Below, one piece after another: positions 29,979-39,146 of a stretch of 64,000 nt of DNA; positions within the stretch are counted from its first letter, which is position 1, and the number at the start of each line of letters is the position of its first letter. Origin of the DNA: Sphingomonadales bacterium 32-65-25. GTDB taxonomy: Bacteria > Pseudomonadota > Alphaproteobacteria > Sphingomonadales > Sphingomonadaceae. The translations under genes were made by a program, and so were the position numbers. The stretch spans positions 186,001 to 250,000 of the forward strand of contig NCEU01000003.1 in NCBI GenBank assembly GCA_002280855.1, written 5' to 3'. The notes below the pieces were generated by a model. It saw only the letters and a program-made list of their open reading frames with translations. It ran no database searches and was not told the origin of the DNA.

Positions 29979-31241
29979 TCAGCGCTTCTCCATCGGGAGG
30001 CCCAGTGGCGTCGGTCCGCCGCTGGCCCAGTCCAGCAGTTCCACCATGTGGACGGTGTGCAGTTCGGGCCGGGCGATCTGGCCGATGCAGCCGATGTTGC
30101 TGCTGGCCACGATATGGGCGCCGGTGGCGGCCAGCGCGGCCTGCTTGCGGGCCTTCAGTGTGGCCGCCATTTCGGGCTGCAGGATCGCATAACTGCCGGC
30201 CGATCCACAGCAGATATGGGATTCGGCCGGATCGCGCACATCAAAGCCGGCATTCACCAGTAATTGGCGCGGTGCCGCCTTCACCTGCTGGCCGTGCTGC
30301 AGGGAACAGGCGCTGTGCCAGGCGACAGGCAGGCCGGGCGCGACGCGCGACGGCAGCGGCGGCAGCAGCGCCAGATATTCGGAAATGTCGCGCGTCAGCA
30401 CCGCCACCGCAGCGGCGCGGGCGGCCATGGCGGGATCATCGGCAAACAGCGCCGCATAATCCTTGATCACCGTTCCACAGCCCGAGGCGGTGATGATGAT
30501 GGCATCGACGGGCCCTGCCGCTTCCCAGGCTTCGATGTTGGCGCGAGCATGGGCGGCAGCAGCGGCCTCGCGGCCGAGATGATGATCGATCGCACCGCAG
30601 CAGGCCGATTGGCGGGTGATCACCACTTCCACCCCGTGGCGGGCGAGCAGGCGCAGCGCGGCATCATCGATGGCCGGGCGCAACACCGGCTGCACGCAGC
30701 CCAGGTGCAGGATTACCCGGCCGGCGCGTTCACCGGACGGAGCCAGCGGAACCCGGCGTTCGGCCATACCGGGCGGCGGCACGTCATCGGGCACCATCGC
30801 CAGCATGGCCGTCATCCGTGCCGGCAACATCGGCGCGAGGCCGCGCACCAGCCGGCCAGCGCGCAGCAAGGCGCGGAACAGGCCGCGCCGGGTGAGCACC
30901 GCCGGCAGCAAAGCGCGCAGCAGCCGATCGGGCAGCGGGCGGCGGTGCGTGCTTTCGATATGGACGCGGGCGGCATCAACAAGATGCATGTAATCAACGC
31001 CCGACGGGCAGGTGGTGGTGCACGACAAACACGACAGGCAGCGATCGATATGGTGCACGGCGCGCGGCGATGGAGCCACTTCCGGGTTGGCCAGCATGTC
31101 CTTCATCAGCCAGATGCGGCCGCGCGGACTGTCCAGCTCATCGCCGGTGACGAGATAGGTGGGGCAAGTGGCGGCGCAGAACCCGCAATGCACGCATTTG
31201 CGGATGCGATCCTGCGCAGCGGCAACGTCGATGCTGGTCAT
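29979..31241 (-). CDS. glcF: Glycolate oxidase iron-sulfur subunit GlcF
   Basis: 420 residues from the ATG at 31241 (ATGA overlap with glcE). Two ferredoxin-type 4Fe-4S motifs near the N terminus: CVHCGFCAATCP (Cys16, 19, 22, 26) and CLSCLSCTTTCPSG. Two CCG domains follow (LHLGCVQP...SACCGAID and WHSACSLQH...ICCGSAGSY), as in GlcF and heterodisulfide-reductase-like proteins. It passes electrons from GlcD to the quinone pool in the oxidation of glycolate to glyoxylate. The frame continues upstream but overlaps glcE there. Confidence 0.95.
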   Translation of the reverse strand: MTSIDVAAAQDRIRKCVHCGFCAATCPTYLVTGDELDSPRGRIWLMKDMLANPEVAPSPRAVHHIDRCLSCLSCTTTCPSGVDYMHLVDAARVHIESTHRRPLPDRLLRALLPAVLTRRGLFRALLRAGRLVRGLAPMLPARMTAMLAMVPDDVPPPGMAERRVPLAPSGERAGRVILHLGCVQPVLRPAIDDAALRLLARHGVEVVITRQSACCGAIDHHLGREAAAAAHARANIEAWEAAGPVDAIIITASGCGTVIKDYAALFADDPAMAARAAAVAVLTRDISEYLALLPPLPSRVAPGLPVAWHSACSLQHGQQVKAAPRQLLVNAGFDVRDPAESHICCGSAGSYAILQPEMAATLKARKQAALAATGAHIVASSNIGCIGQIARPELHTVHMVELLDWASGGPTPLGLPMEKR

Positions 31242-32374
31242 GCCGCGCCACCCGGTGCAGCGGCGGGGGAGAGGATGCCGGCGGGATCGAACAGCGCCTT
31301 CACCCGCGCCGACAGGGCCGCCAGACCCGGCTCCAGCGGCGCACGGGCCGGAATGGCGGAAGCAGCTCCGCGCAGCCGTTCGGCATGGCCATCGCGTCCA
31401 GCGGCTTGCGCCACGAGGCCATGCACATCCAGATCGGCGGCACCAGCCGGCAGTAGCACCCAGGCCAGGGCGCCGGCCCAGTCCAGCCGCAGGCGCGCGT
31501 CCGGCGGCAGCAACGCAGCCAGCGCCGGCGCGCGGTTGGCAGGCAGCGGGCAACGCCAGATGATTTCGTCGGCGTGGGCGTGGTCATAAAGGCTGGCGAT
31601 GGCCGCCCATAGCGCGCGGCTGGCGTCGCCCTCGATCAATGTGCTGGCCGGCAGCCTGGCGCGGGCAGCATCCACCAGCGCCGGCAGGACGGCCGAGCTG
31701 GATTCGATGCGCAACTGCACCTCGCTCTCACTCCACGCCGCGCCGGTGATGCCGCCATCAACCATCAGCGCATCGGCCATGATGCGCACCGCTTTGGCCG
31801 CCGTGTCGGCAGGCAGCAGCAATGTCGCCTGTGCGGGCGCCAGCGGCAGCACTTTCAGGGTGATTTGCGTCAACACCGCCAGCGTGCCGCGTGAACCCGT
31901 GAGCAGTCGCGGCAGATCGAAGCCGGTGACGTTCTTGAGCACCTTGCCGCCCGCCGTGAAGATCTCGCCGCGCCCGGTCACGCCAGACAGGCCCAGCACA
32001 TGATCGCGGCACGCCCCGGCGAAGGGCCGGCGCGGCCCGGAAAGCCCGCTCGCCACCGCGCCGCCGATGGTGCCGTGGCCCAGGCCCCAGATTGCATCGG
32101 GCGAAGGCGGCTCGAACGCCAGACACTGGCCGGATTGGGCCAACAGCTTTTCGACATGATCCAGCGGCGTCGATGCCGGCAGGGTGAGCAGCAACTCGCC
32201 CGGATCATGATCGATGCTGCCACCAAGGCCGGTCAGATCCAGGTCCGCGTCTGCGGCGCCGGGGCCGATGCCGGGCCGGCTGCCGGTGCCGGACACGGCC
32301 AACGACCGCCCATGCGCCGCTGCCTCGCGGATCATCTCGGCCAGTTCCTCGATCGTGGCAGGACGATAAGCCAT
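31238..32374 (-). CDS. glcE: Glycolate oxidase FAD-binding subunit GlcE
   Basis: 378 residues from MAYRPATIEEL. The N-terminal half is an FAD-binding PCMH-type domain with VSGTGSRPGIGP and GLGHGTIGGAVASGLSGPRRP; the C-terminal half is the reduced GlcE-type domain. It lacks the full GlcD catalytic domain, which distinguishes it from GlcD. Located 13 bases after glcD and overlapping glcF, in the canonical order D-E-F. No glcC regulator or malate synthase gene adjoins. Confidence 0.95.
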   Translation of the reverse strand: MAYRPATIEELAEMIREAAAHGRSLAVSGTGSRPGIGPGAADADLDLTGLGGSIDHDPGELLLTLPASTPLDHVEKLLAQSGQCLAFEPPSPDAIWGLGHGTIGGAVASGLSGPRRPFAGACRDHVLGLSGVTGRGEIFTAGGKVLKNVTGFDLPRLLTGSRGTLAVLTQITLKVLPLAPAQATLLLPADTAAKAVRIMADALMVDGGITGAAWSESEVQLRIESSSAVLPALVDAARARLPASTLIEGDASRALWAAIASLYDHAHADEIIWRCPLPANRAPALAALLPPDARLRLDWAGALAWVLLPAGAADLDVHGLVAQAAGRDGHAERLRGAASAIPARAPLEPGLAALSARVKALFDPAGILSPAAAPGGAA

Positions 32375-32387
32375 CAGAAAATCGCCA

Positions 32388-33872
32388 TCAGAATCTGGGC
32401 AGTTCGGGGAACGGCAGCCGCCCGCCATGCACGTGCATGTGGTTCATTTCGGCACAGCGCGACAGGGTGGGGAACAGCTTGCCGGGATTGAGCAGGCCGC
32501 GCGCGTCAAAGGCGCATTTCAGCCGGCTCTGCACTTCCAGATCGATGGCGCTGAACTGATGTTCCATCAGATCGCGTTTCTCGACACCCACGCCATGTTC
32601 GCCGGTCAGCACGCCGCCGGCATCGACGCACGCCATCAGGATTTCGGCGCCAGCCGCTTCCGCTGCTTCGGTCTGGCCCGGCACAGAGGCATCATACATC
32701 ACCAGCGGGTGGAGATTGCCGTCGCCAGCGTGAAAGACATTGGCGACCCCAAGGCCGTGGCGGGCAACAATGGCGCTGATCTGGCCCAGAACCGCACCCA
32801 ACTGGCGCCGCGGAATCGTGCCATCGACGCAATAATAATCCGACGCGATGCGCCCCACGGCCGGAAACGCCGCCTTGCGCCCGGCCCAGAACAGCAGGCG
32901 CTGCGCTTCGTCGGTGGAGGCGCGCAGGTGGGTGCAGTTGTGCGCATTAGCGATGGTGGTGATGCGGGCAAGCTGATCGTCCACCTCCGCCGCGCTGCCA
33001 TCGGCCTCGGCAATCATCAGCGCTTCGACATCAGTGGGATAGCCGGCCTGCACAAAATCTTCAGCGGCGCGGATGGCCGGCGCGTCCATCATCTCGAGGC
33101 CGGCCGGGATGATGCCGGCGGCAATGATGGCCGCCACACAATCACTGGCATAGGCAACCGAGGGAAAGCCCAGCAGCAGCGCGCGCTGGGTGGCGGGTTT
33201 GGGCAGGATGCGCACCGTGGCTTCGGTGACGACGCCCAACAGCCCTTCGGAACCACACACCAACCCGAGCAGGTCATAGCCGGCCTGTTCCTGCCCGGGG
33301 CCGCCCAGCCGCAGCACCGTGCCATCCATCAGCACCAGCTCCACGCCCAACAGATTGGGGCTGGTGGTGCCATATTTCAGGCAATGCACCCCGCCGGCAT
33401 TCTCCGCGACATTGCCGCCGATCGAACAGGCAATCTGGCTGGACGGATCGGGCGCGTAATAAAAGCCTTTGTGGGCAATGGCCTGGGAGACGGCGAGATT
33501 GGTGACACCCGGCTGCACCACGGCGCAGCGATTGTCGTAATCCACGTTCAGGATGCGGTTGAAGCGCGCCATGCCGAGCACGATGCCATCGGCCAGCGGC
33601 AGCGCCCCGCCAGAAAGCGACGTGCCCGAACCGCGCGCCACCACCTTCACGCCATTGGCATGGCACCAGGCCAGCACCCGGCTCACTTGGCTTGTCGTGC
33701 GCGGCAATACCACAGCCAGCGGGCTCTGCCGGTACATCACCAGCCCATCGCTGCCATAGGGCGAGACGCCTGTCGCATCGGCGATCACCCCATCCGGCAC
33801 GATGGCGCTGAGCGCAGCGGCAATCTCGGCCTGTCGGGCCATGACGGCAGCATCGGGGTCTGGCATCTTCAT
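32388..33872 (-). CDS. glcD: Glycolate oxidase catalytic subunit GlcD
   Basis: 494 residues. FAD-binding PCMH domain: VVARGSGTSLSGGALPLADG for the flavin pyrophosphate, then PDPSSQIACSIGGNVAENAG. The catalytic C-terminal domain has FHAGDGNLHPLVMYD and GGVLTGEHGVGVEKRDLM, the His/Glu motifs of the GlcD/D-lactate dehydrogenase family, and ends ARGLLNPGKLFP. The first gene of glcDEF. Salvages photorespiratory or environmental glycolate. Starts about 100 bases after the end of the ten-gene operon; only a weak 6-bp hairpin lies between, so read-through is possible. Confidence 0.96.
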   Translation of the reverse strand: MKMPDPDAAVMARQAEIAAALSAIVPDGVIADATGVSPYGSDGLVMYRQSPLAVVLPRTTSQVSRVLAWCHANGVKVVARGSGTSLSGGALPLADGIVLGMARFNRILNVDYDNRCAVVQPGVTNLAVSQAIAHKGFYYAPDPSSQIACSIGGNVAENAGGVHCLKYGTTSPNLLGVELVLMDGTVLRLGGPGQEQAGYDLLGLVCGSEGLLGVVTEATVRILPKPATQRALLLGFPSVAYASDCVAAIIAAGIIPAGLEMMDAPAIRAAEDFVQAGYPTDVEALMIAEADGSAAEVDDQLARITTIANAHNCTHLRASTDEAQRLLFWAGRKAAFPAVGRIASDYYCVDGTIPRRQLGAVLGQISAIVARHGLGVANVFHAGDGNLHPLVMYDASVPGQTEAAEAAGAEILMACVDAGGVLTGEHGVGVEKRDLMEHQFSAIDLEVQSRLKCAFDARGLLNPGKLFPTLSRCAEMNHMHVHGGRLPFPELPRF

Positions 33873-33975
33873 GCCACCATCCTGCGCCGAAGGCCGACTG
33901 GTTTGCTAGGGCAAAACTGTTGGCCGAATGCGGTTTTCCAGCCGCAAGGGCGGCTTGATTGCAGCGCGGCTGGGG

Positions 33976-34626
33976 CTATTCCACCGTCAACACCACGGGA
34001 TCGGCGAGCGGTGCGAGACGGCCGGCGTCAATGCCCTGCCCGGCCACCTTGCGGCCGGCGGCGTCGCTCACCGGCTTGCCGTCCTTGTCCACCAACGTGG
34101 CCGCCAGGCCCATTCGATCAAGCAGGGCAAGCGCATCGGGCGCCGGTTTGCCGATCAACGCCGGCATCGGGCGGGCATCGTCCAACGCAGAAGGCGGCGG
34201 GACGGGCACGATGCGGAAGGTGAGCTTGGCAGCCGCCGTGGCCTGAAAGCCGAAACGCTGCTGAAAGCCGGCATCCACCGGCGTCACATAGGTGCGGCCC
34301 TTGCCGATGGAGCCGGAAATGCGGGTCGTGCCAGCGCTGCCATCGGCGCTGCCGGTGCCGCCGATGCGCATCGAAACCTGCACTTCGCAGGCAGTATCGG
34401 GCAGCACATAGAAGGTGGGGCGGTAACCGATCTCGCGCAGCAGGGCCATGCCGGCATCGCCCTGTTCCTCATAAATCGCCAGCGTGGCGGCCAGCGCCGA
34501 TTCATCCAGTGCGCGCTGCGCTTCGGCGACGCCCTGGCCCACGGCAGCGATCACCTCGCCCAACGGCGCGGCCACGCTTTCGGCCAACAGATCGGCAACG
34601 GCACCGCGGGAAGGATTGCTGGCCAT
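33976..34626 (-). CDS. Operon gene 10: paralogous core plus C-terminal PASTA domain
   Basis: 216 residues from MASNPSRG. The N-terminal part matches the core family of this operon: helix GVAEAQRALDESAL, then LREIGYRPTFYVLPDTA followed by a beta block, then KLTFRIVPVPPPSALDD. After that closing motif come about 65 residues resembling a PASTA domain (MPALIGKPAPDALALLDRMGL...VVLTVE). PASTA modules normally bind peptidoglycan fragments outside the cell, yet there is no signal peptide or membrane segment. Four bases after gene 9. Function unknown; structural component is my inference. Confidence 0.7.
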   Translation of the reverse strand: MASNPSRGAVADLLAESVAAPLGEVIAAVGQGVAEAQRALDESALAATLAIYEEQGDAGMALLREIGYRPTFYVLPDTACEVQVSMRIGGTGSADGSAGTTRISGSIGKGRTYVTPVDAGFQQRFGFQATAAAKLTFRIVPVPPPSALDDARPMPALIGKPAPDALALLDRMGLAATLVDKDGKPVSDAAGRKVAGQGIDAGRLAPLADPVVLTVE

Positions 34627-34630
34627 GGGT

Positions 34631-36004
34631 TCACTCCTTCGGGGCGGCAAAGATCACGTGGACACGGCCGCCGCGTGGCATGCCGGTGCCGGCAGCGGGC
34701 GTTTGCAGCATGGCCTGGCCAGGCGCTGCCTTCGTGTTCAGCCCGGCCGGCCCGGTGCTGGCTTCGAGCAGCAAGCCAAGGCTGGCCAGCACGGCGCGGG
34801 CGCGATTTTCAGTAAGGAACATGACATCGGGCACCGTCTGCCCGATCACCTCTGGCGGTGGTTTGTCGGGGCGGAAGCTGAATTTCAGATCAGACAGCAC
34901 GCCCGGCTGGATGGTTTTCATTGCCTCCCGGTCGAGGATCTCGATCTTGCGGCCCTCATCCTGCAGCAGCGCCTTGGCATTCACCTCGATGGCACCCAGC
35001 GAGAAACCACGGGATTTCAGCGCCGTCTGCGCATCATCCAGCTGCACGCCGATGGTGCTGGCAAAATCGGTCACCCGCGTCACGCTGACAGCGCCTTCGG
35101 GGGCGAGACGATCGGGGCGCGGCGTGGCAATGATGCGATCCTTGTCGGCAATCACGCCGGTCAGCCGGCGGATTTCCCTGTCCTTCTCGTCAAGGGCGCG
35201 CGCGCTTTCGGCCAACCGGGCTTCGCGCAGGTTGATCTGGCCGTCGCGGTCCGCCACCTCGCGCTCCCGCGCCGCCAGTTGGGTTGAAAAATCGCGTGTC
35301 ACTTCGGCGCGGATGGCAGCGACATCCACGGTTGGCCCGGCGGGGCGCGGCGTACGCAGGGCAGCAATTTCCTGATCCTTGGCCGCCATGAGGGTGGAGA
35401 GGCGGCGGATCTCGGCATCTTTCTCACCCACCACCCGCACATTGTCCGCCAGCTTGGCTTCCCGGTCAGCCACCAGGCGCTGGGTATCGGCAAGCCTGGT
35501 TTCCCGTTCGGTCACCAGCCGGCGGGTTTCGGCCAGTTGCAGATCGCGATCCGCCACCTCGCGCTCGCGCACCGCCAGCCTGTCGCTGAAATCCCGGCTC
35601 ACGTCGGCACGCACGGCGGCCAGATCAACCGTGGCCGCCGCGGCCCCGCCGATTGTGAAAGGCGATCCGCCGCGCCCGATGGTGCGGGTGAACGGCGTCG
35701 CTACCGCTGCCCGTCGCACTTCACCAAAATCAATGCTGATCCCGCGCGCCGCCCGGGCAATAGCCGGCGTCGTGGCCATCACCGCATTGGCTTCCACCAG
35801 CCGCAGCGCCGGCGCAAACGGCAGCGTATCATCGCCAATCTCGCCGCGGCCCCGCACAGCGCCGTCGGCCGCCGTGGCCGCCTGTGACAGCGCCACCCAT
35901 TTGTTGGCCGCCAGATCGAACAGTTCCACCGCCAGCGCGGCCCCGGTGGCGGGATTGCCAGCGGCATCGAGCAACCGGGCAGACCAGGTGAAGGGCGTCG
36001 TCAT
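34631..36004 (-). CDS. Operon gene 9: beta-sandwich, coiled coil and PASTA-like protein
   Basis: 457 residues. The first 70 form a transthyretin/carboxypeptidase-regulatory-like beta-sandwich (WSARLLDAAGNPATGAAL). Residues about 130-300 are a long charged coiled coil built on repeats such as LAxREREVADRDxQ and RLADTQRLVADREAKLAD, present in two related blocks each beginning VDxAAxRAxVxRDFS. The C-terminal 70 residues are a PASTA-type domain (VIGQTVPDVMFLTENRARA, ending RGGRVHVIFAAPKE). No export signal. The ATG overlaps the end of gene 8 (ATGA). The coiled coil suggests a linker or tether within a complex. Confidence 0.72.
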   Translation of the reverse strand: MTTPFTWSARLLDAAGNPATGAALAVELFDLAANKWVALSQAATAADGAVRGRGEIGDDTLPFAPALRLVEANAVMATTPAIARAARGISIDFGEVRRAAVATPFTRTIGRGGSPFTIGGAAAATVDLAAVRADVSRDFSDRLAVREREVADRDLQLAETRRLVTERETRLADTQRLVADREAKLADNVRVVGEKDAEIRRLSTLMAAKDQEIAALRTPRPAGPTVDVAAIRAEVTRDFSTQLAAREREVADRDGQINLREARLAESARALDEKDREIRRLTGVIADKDRIIATPRPDRLAPEGAVSVTRVTDFASTIGVQLDDAQTALKSRGFSLGAIEVNAKALLQDEGRKIEILDREAMKTIQPGVLSDLKFSFRPDKPPPEVIGQTVPDVMFLTENRARAVLASLGLLLEASTGPAGLNTKAAPGQAMLQTPAAGTGMPRGGRVHVIFAAPKE

Positions 36005-36675
36005 CCCAGCACCTCGGCACTGATGGTGGCCTGCGCCGAAAACGGCCCGATGCTGGCGGTGACAACCAGCAGCGCCTTGGCCGGCTCATCGCCGATCAGC
36101 AGGCTGGTGACGGCGCGGCCGTCATCATCGGTGGTGACGATGCCATCGACCAGCCGCGTGCCGTCGCGGCGCGGCAGGCTCGCCACGCCCCGCGCCTTGG
36201 ACAGCGTCTCGCTAGCCTTCAGATCAAGGTTCAGTTCCACCGGCTGGCCCGCCAGCACCTCGCCGGCGCTGTTGCTGACCTCAAGCGCGATGCGGGCCTT
36301 GCCGCCAATGTTGGGACCGGGCGTGATGCGAATGCGCGGGGCAGGCAGGCCGTCGCCGGCCGGCACCGCCACCAGCCGGCCCGACACGCTGGACCGGATC
36401 TCGCGATTGTCGGTGCCGGCATCATTGCGGGCGGTGAACAGCCGCAGCACCGGCAAGCCGCGCCCCCCGGCGGTTGCAGCCGGCGGGTTCACCACCTCCA
36501 CATCGACATTGATGCTGAAATCCAGATACGGCAGCGCATAGCGCGTGACGGCGCGGCCGCTGTCATCCACCTGCGGGCCGGACGCCAGCGCGCGTTCGGC
36601 TTCGCGCACGCCGTCGGCCAGTGCCACGAGCAATTGCCCGATACTGTTGTCGACGAAATCAACCGGGTCAGACAC
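36001..36675 (-). CDS. Operon gene 8: protein with Ig-like C-terminal domain
   Basis: 224 residues from a GTG directly after the gene 7 stop. N-terminal helix IGQLLVALADGVREAERAL recalls the AEAQ..LD helix of the core family, followed by strands YALPYLDFSINVDVEVV, so it is a distant relative. The C-terminal 100 residues look like a bacterial Ig-like (Big_1/invasin-type) domain: GQPVELNLDLKAS, TTDDDGRAVTSLLIG, ASIGPFSAQATIS. There is no signal peptide. Role unknown; it shares with its neighbours the combination of the core helix with surface-type modules. Confidence 0.7.
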   Translation of the reverse strand: MSDPVDFVDNSIGQLLVALADGVREAERALASGPQVDDSGRAVTRYALPYLDFSINVDVEVVNPPAATAGGRGLPVLRLFTARNDAGTDNREIRSSVSGRLVAVPAGDGLPAPRIRITPGPNIGGKARIALEVSNSAGEVLAGQPVELNLDLKASETLSKARGVASLPRRDGTRLVDGIVTTDDDGRAVTSLLIGDEPAKALLVVTASIGPFSAQATISAEVLG

Positions 36676-37752
36676 TCACCCCTCCTGCCTTCTGGCTTTC
36701 AGCCGATCCAGCGCGCGTTCGCGCCGCGCCTCGTCATTGGCGGCGTCGGCCTCTTTCAGTTCCCGCATGTCGCGCGCCAGGCCGCGCAGGCGATCAGCCT
36801 TGCTGCCGATATCGTCGATGGCGCCAGCCAGCGTTGAAAGCTTGCGGGCGGCTTCGCGCACATAATGATCGGCCTTACCAATGCCGGGGATGCGTTCGCG
36901 GGCACGTTCCTGCCAGTCGCCGGGAATGGCGTCCCGCGCCGCATCAAGCGCGCGTTCGCTGTTATCCAGCGTGCGGCGGGCGCGGGCCGCCATGTCACGC
37001 GCACGCGCCAGCCGGCGGTCGAGCGGATCGCCGCTGCTGCCGCGCGGCGGATCCGCCTGGCGTCCCGCGCTGCCCAGACTGCGCCCCGCCTCGGCCAGCT
37101 GACGCCCGGCGGCGCCGAGCGGCCGGCCCGCTTCGCCCAGCGGTGGGCCATCATCCTGCGCGGCGCGGCGGGCGCGGCGGCTTTCCGGTTGGGCGGGCGG
37201 CGCCAGCCCGCGGCCCAGCGCACGCAGGGGCGGATCGTCATTGGCAGCAGGTGCGGCAGGCGGCCGTTCGAATGCCTCGAACAGCCGGCTGGGCCGGGCA
37301 TCGCCGGGCAGTTCGCCTGGGGTGGCGCGCAGGAGATCGGCATTGGTGCCGCGCAGTTGATCAGCGCTGGTCCCACGCAACAGATCGGCAGCCGTGGCAC
37401 GCAGCGGCGGGGCCTGCGGGGCAAAGGCCGCCGCCGGATCGCGCCGGGCGCCGCGGGCGGCATCACGCGATTGCGCCCAGGCCGCCAGCGCAGCGCGGCG
37501 GCGATCGAGCGGCTCGACCGCATAGCGCGGATCGGCCGGATTGCCGCCGGTAAGGCCTTGCATCTGCTGTTCCAGCGCCTGCCGCTCAGCCAGCAATTGC
37601 CTGAGACCCGGCGCCTGTGCGGCCAGTTGCTCGACCGACGGTGCCGCCGCGCGCGCCGCTTCGGCCGGGCGCAGCGGTGCAACCGGCGCGGGCCGGCTGC
37701 CGTCGCTGCGGCGCGCGCGGGCCAAGGCATCCTTCCAGGGCGGCTGCGCCAT
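36676..37752 (-). CDS. Operon gene 7: Ala/Arg-rich repeat protein
   Basis: 358 residues, low complexity. Two sets of short repeats are visible: three octapeptides ADLLRGTS, ADQLRGTN, ADLLRATP at about 119-142, and four heptads of AGRxLxx type (GEAGRPL, GAAGRQL, AEAGRSL, GSAGRQ) near 210-240. The rest is predicted helical and strongly charged, ending KLSTLAGAIDDIGSKADRL and a basic tail. Not recognised. Its unbroken frame, tight spacing (three bases after gene 6, adjoining gene 8) and defined repeats support a real gene. It might be a flexible scaffold or spacer. Confidence 0.65.
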   Translation of the reverse strand: MAQPPWKDALARARRSDGSRPAPVAPLRPAEAARAAAPSVEQLAAQAPGLRQLLAERQALEQQMQGLTGGNPADPRYAVEPLDRRRAALAAWAQSRDAARGARRDPAAAFAPQAPPLRATAADLLRGTSADQLRGTNADLLRATPGELPGDARPSRLFEAFERPPAAPAANDDPPLRALGRGLAPPAQPESRRARRAAQDDGPPLGEAGRPLGAAGRQLAEAGRSLGSAGRQADPPRGSSGDPLDRRLARARDMAARARRTLDNSERALDAARDAIPGDWQERARERIPGIGKADHYVREAARKLSTLAGAIDDIGSKADRLRGLARDMRELKEADAANDEARRERALDRLKARRQEG

Positions 37753-37755
37753 GGC

Positions 37756-38307
37756 TCAGGTCACCGGCGGCGGCGGATTGCGCGCGGCGATCAGCGCCCG
37801 CACCCGCTCTTCAAACAGTGCTGGCGGTGGGATCGGCACCAGCTTGGTGCGCATCAGCGACGATCCTTCGGCGCTATACTGATATTTGGCGGCAAAGCTG
37901 GCCGAAACGCTGCTGGTGCGCACTGCGCCGCCGCCGCCAAACGGCGTCCAGAAGCCGCCGGCGGCCACCGAACTGGCCTTGGTTTCCCGCTTGAATTCAG
38001 TCTCGCGGGAAACACTGATCGACATCTTCAGTTCGATCACCGTATCGACGAACTGATAGAAGGTCGGCGTGAAGCCCAGCTCCATCAGGCTATATTCCTG
38101 GCCGTCCCCGAACTTGACCAGATACGACTTGGACTTGACGCCCTCGCCTTCCTTCTTGGTTTCCGCCTCTTCGTCATAGCCGGCCATCAGCCGGGCAATG
38201 CGCAGACTGACCAGATCAAGCTGCAACTGGGCATTGGCGATGCCGACACCCAGTTTTTCGACCATCTCCGGAAACGGCACCGCCAGCAATTCGGTTCCAA
38301 CGCTCAT
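37756..38307 (-). CDS. Operon gene 6: core-family paralogue
   Basis: 183 residues, the simplest full member of the family. N-terminal helix MVEKLGVGIANAQLQLDLVS, a charged loop (EEAETKKEGEGVKS), then MELGFTPTFYQFVDTVIELK leading into alternating beta strands, YQYSAEGSSLMRTKLVPIPP and a short C-terminal helix ending NPPPPVT. It aligns residue for residue with gene 5 over LGF.PTFYQFVDT.IE.K and AKY.YSAEGSSL.RTKLVP. Soluble, no signal peptide. Function unknown; multiple copies of one fold in one operon suggest subunits of a hetero-oligomer. Confidence 0.78.
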   Translation of the reverse strand: MSVGTELLAVPFPEMVEKLGVGIANAQLQLDLVSLRIARLMAGYDEEAETKKEGEGVKSKSYLVKFGDGQEYSLMELGFTPTFYQFVDTVIELKMSISVSRETEFKRETKASSVAAGGFWTPFGGGGAVRTSSVSASFAAKYQYSAEGSSLMRTKLVPIPPPALFEERVRALIAARNPPPPVT

Positions 38308-38339
38308 CGTCTGTCACTCCGTTCATCCAGCGGGCAGGC

Positions 38340-39122
38340 TCAGGTCGGCGTGGGCGTAGCCGTGCCCAGTTCCTTCTCCAGCTTCTTGCGGCGGCGCTCG
38401 CTTTCCTCGTCGAGCAGGCGGCGGATGCGTTCTTCGAGGATCGGCGGCGGCGGCAGCGGCACCAGCTTGGTGCGCAGCAGCGACGAGCCTTCCGCGGAAT
38501 AGCTGTATTTGGCGGCATAGGTCGCATCGACCTGGCTGGTGGTGGCCTGGCTGTTGCTGTTGGTGCCAAAGCGGGCGCCAACCGAAAGGAAGCCGGCGCC
38601 AAATTTGGCCGACGTCGTCTTGCTTGAAGCGTTGGTCGCGCGTGTGTCGCGGGCCGACCGCGTGCTTTCCACGCTGCGCGTGATCTTGATGGCGATCTTC
38701 ACTTCGATGATCGTATCGACGAACTGGTAGAAGGTGGGCGAGAAGCCCAGTTCCAGCATCGAAACCCGCGTGGGCACGCGGATCAGCCCGGTATTCTTCT
38801 CCGCCGCCGAAAGCGCCCCCTTCTGATCGTTGATCAGCTTGGTCAGCGCCGTCTTGTCGCCGCCGGTGATGGCTTCATCGGCGGCGATGAAGGCCTCGGC
38901 TTCCTTCACCGTCATCATCTCATAGCCAAAGAACACCCGGCTATCGTCAAAGGTCTGGTTGCCTTCCTCGTCCTGGATGGTCTTCAGGCCGCCCATCATT
39001 TCCGCAACCTCGATGCTGCTGGCATCCAGCTTCACCTGAGCTTCGGCGATGGCAAAGGCCATCTGGCGGATCATGTCGCCCATGGGGACGTTGAGCAGTT
39101 CCTGTCCAATTGCCATCGTCAT
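38340..39122 (-). CDS. Operon gene 5: core-family paralogue with helical insertion
   Basis: 260 residues. Start MTMAIGQELLNVPMGDM, then helix AFAIAEAQVKLDASSIEVAE. A long insertion of about 90 residues (FFGYEMMTVKEAEAFIAADE...) separates it from MLELGFSPTFYQFVDTIIEV. Then a Ser/Thr-rich beta region, AAKYSYSAEGSSLLRTKLVP with four Pro, and a strongly charged terminal helix (LDEESERRRKKLEKELG). Closest relative is gene 6. No signal peptide. Unknown function. Confidence 0.78.
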   Translation of the reverse strand: MTMAIGQELLNVPMGDMIRQMAFAIAEAQVKLDASSIEVAEMMGGLKTIQDEEGNQTFDDSRVFFGYEMMTVKEAEAFIAADEAITGGDKTALTKLINDQKGALSAAEKNTGLIRVPTRVSMLELGFSPTFYQFVDTIIEVKIAIKITRSVESTRSARDTRATNASSKTTSAKFGAGFLSVGARFGTNSNSQATTSQVDATYAAKYSYSAEGSSLLRTKLVPLPPPPILEERIRRLLDEESERRRKKLEKELGTATPTPT

Positions 39123-39146
39123 TCTCCTTTCAAATCACTGTGAAAT

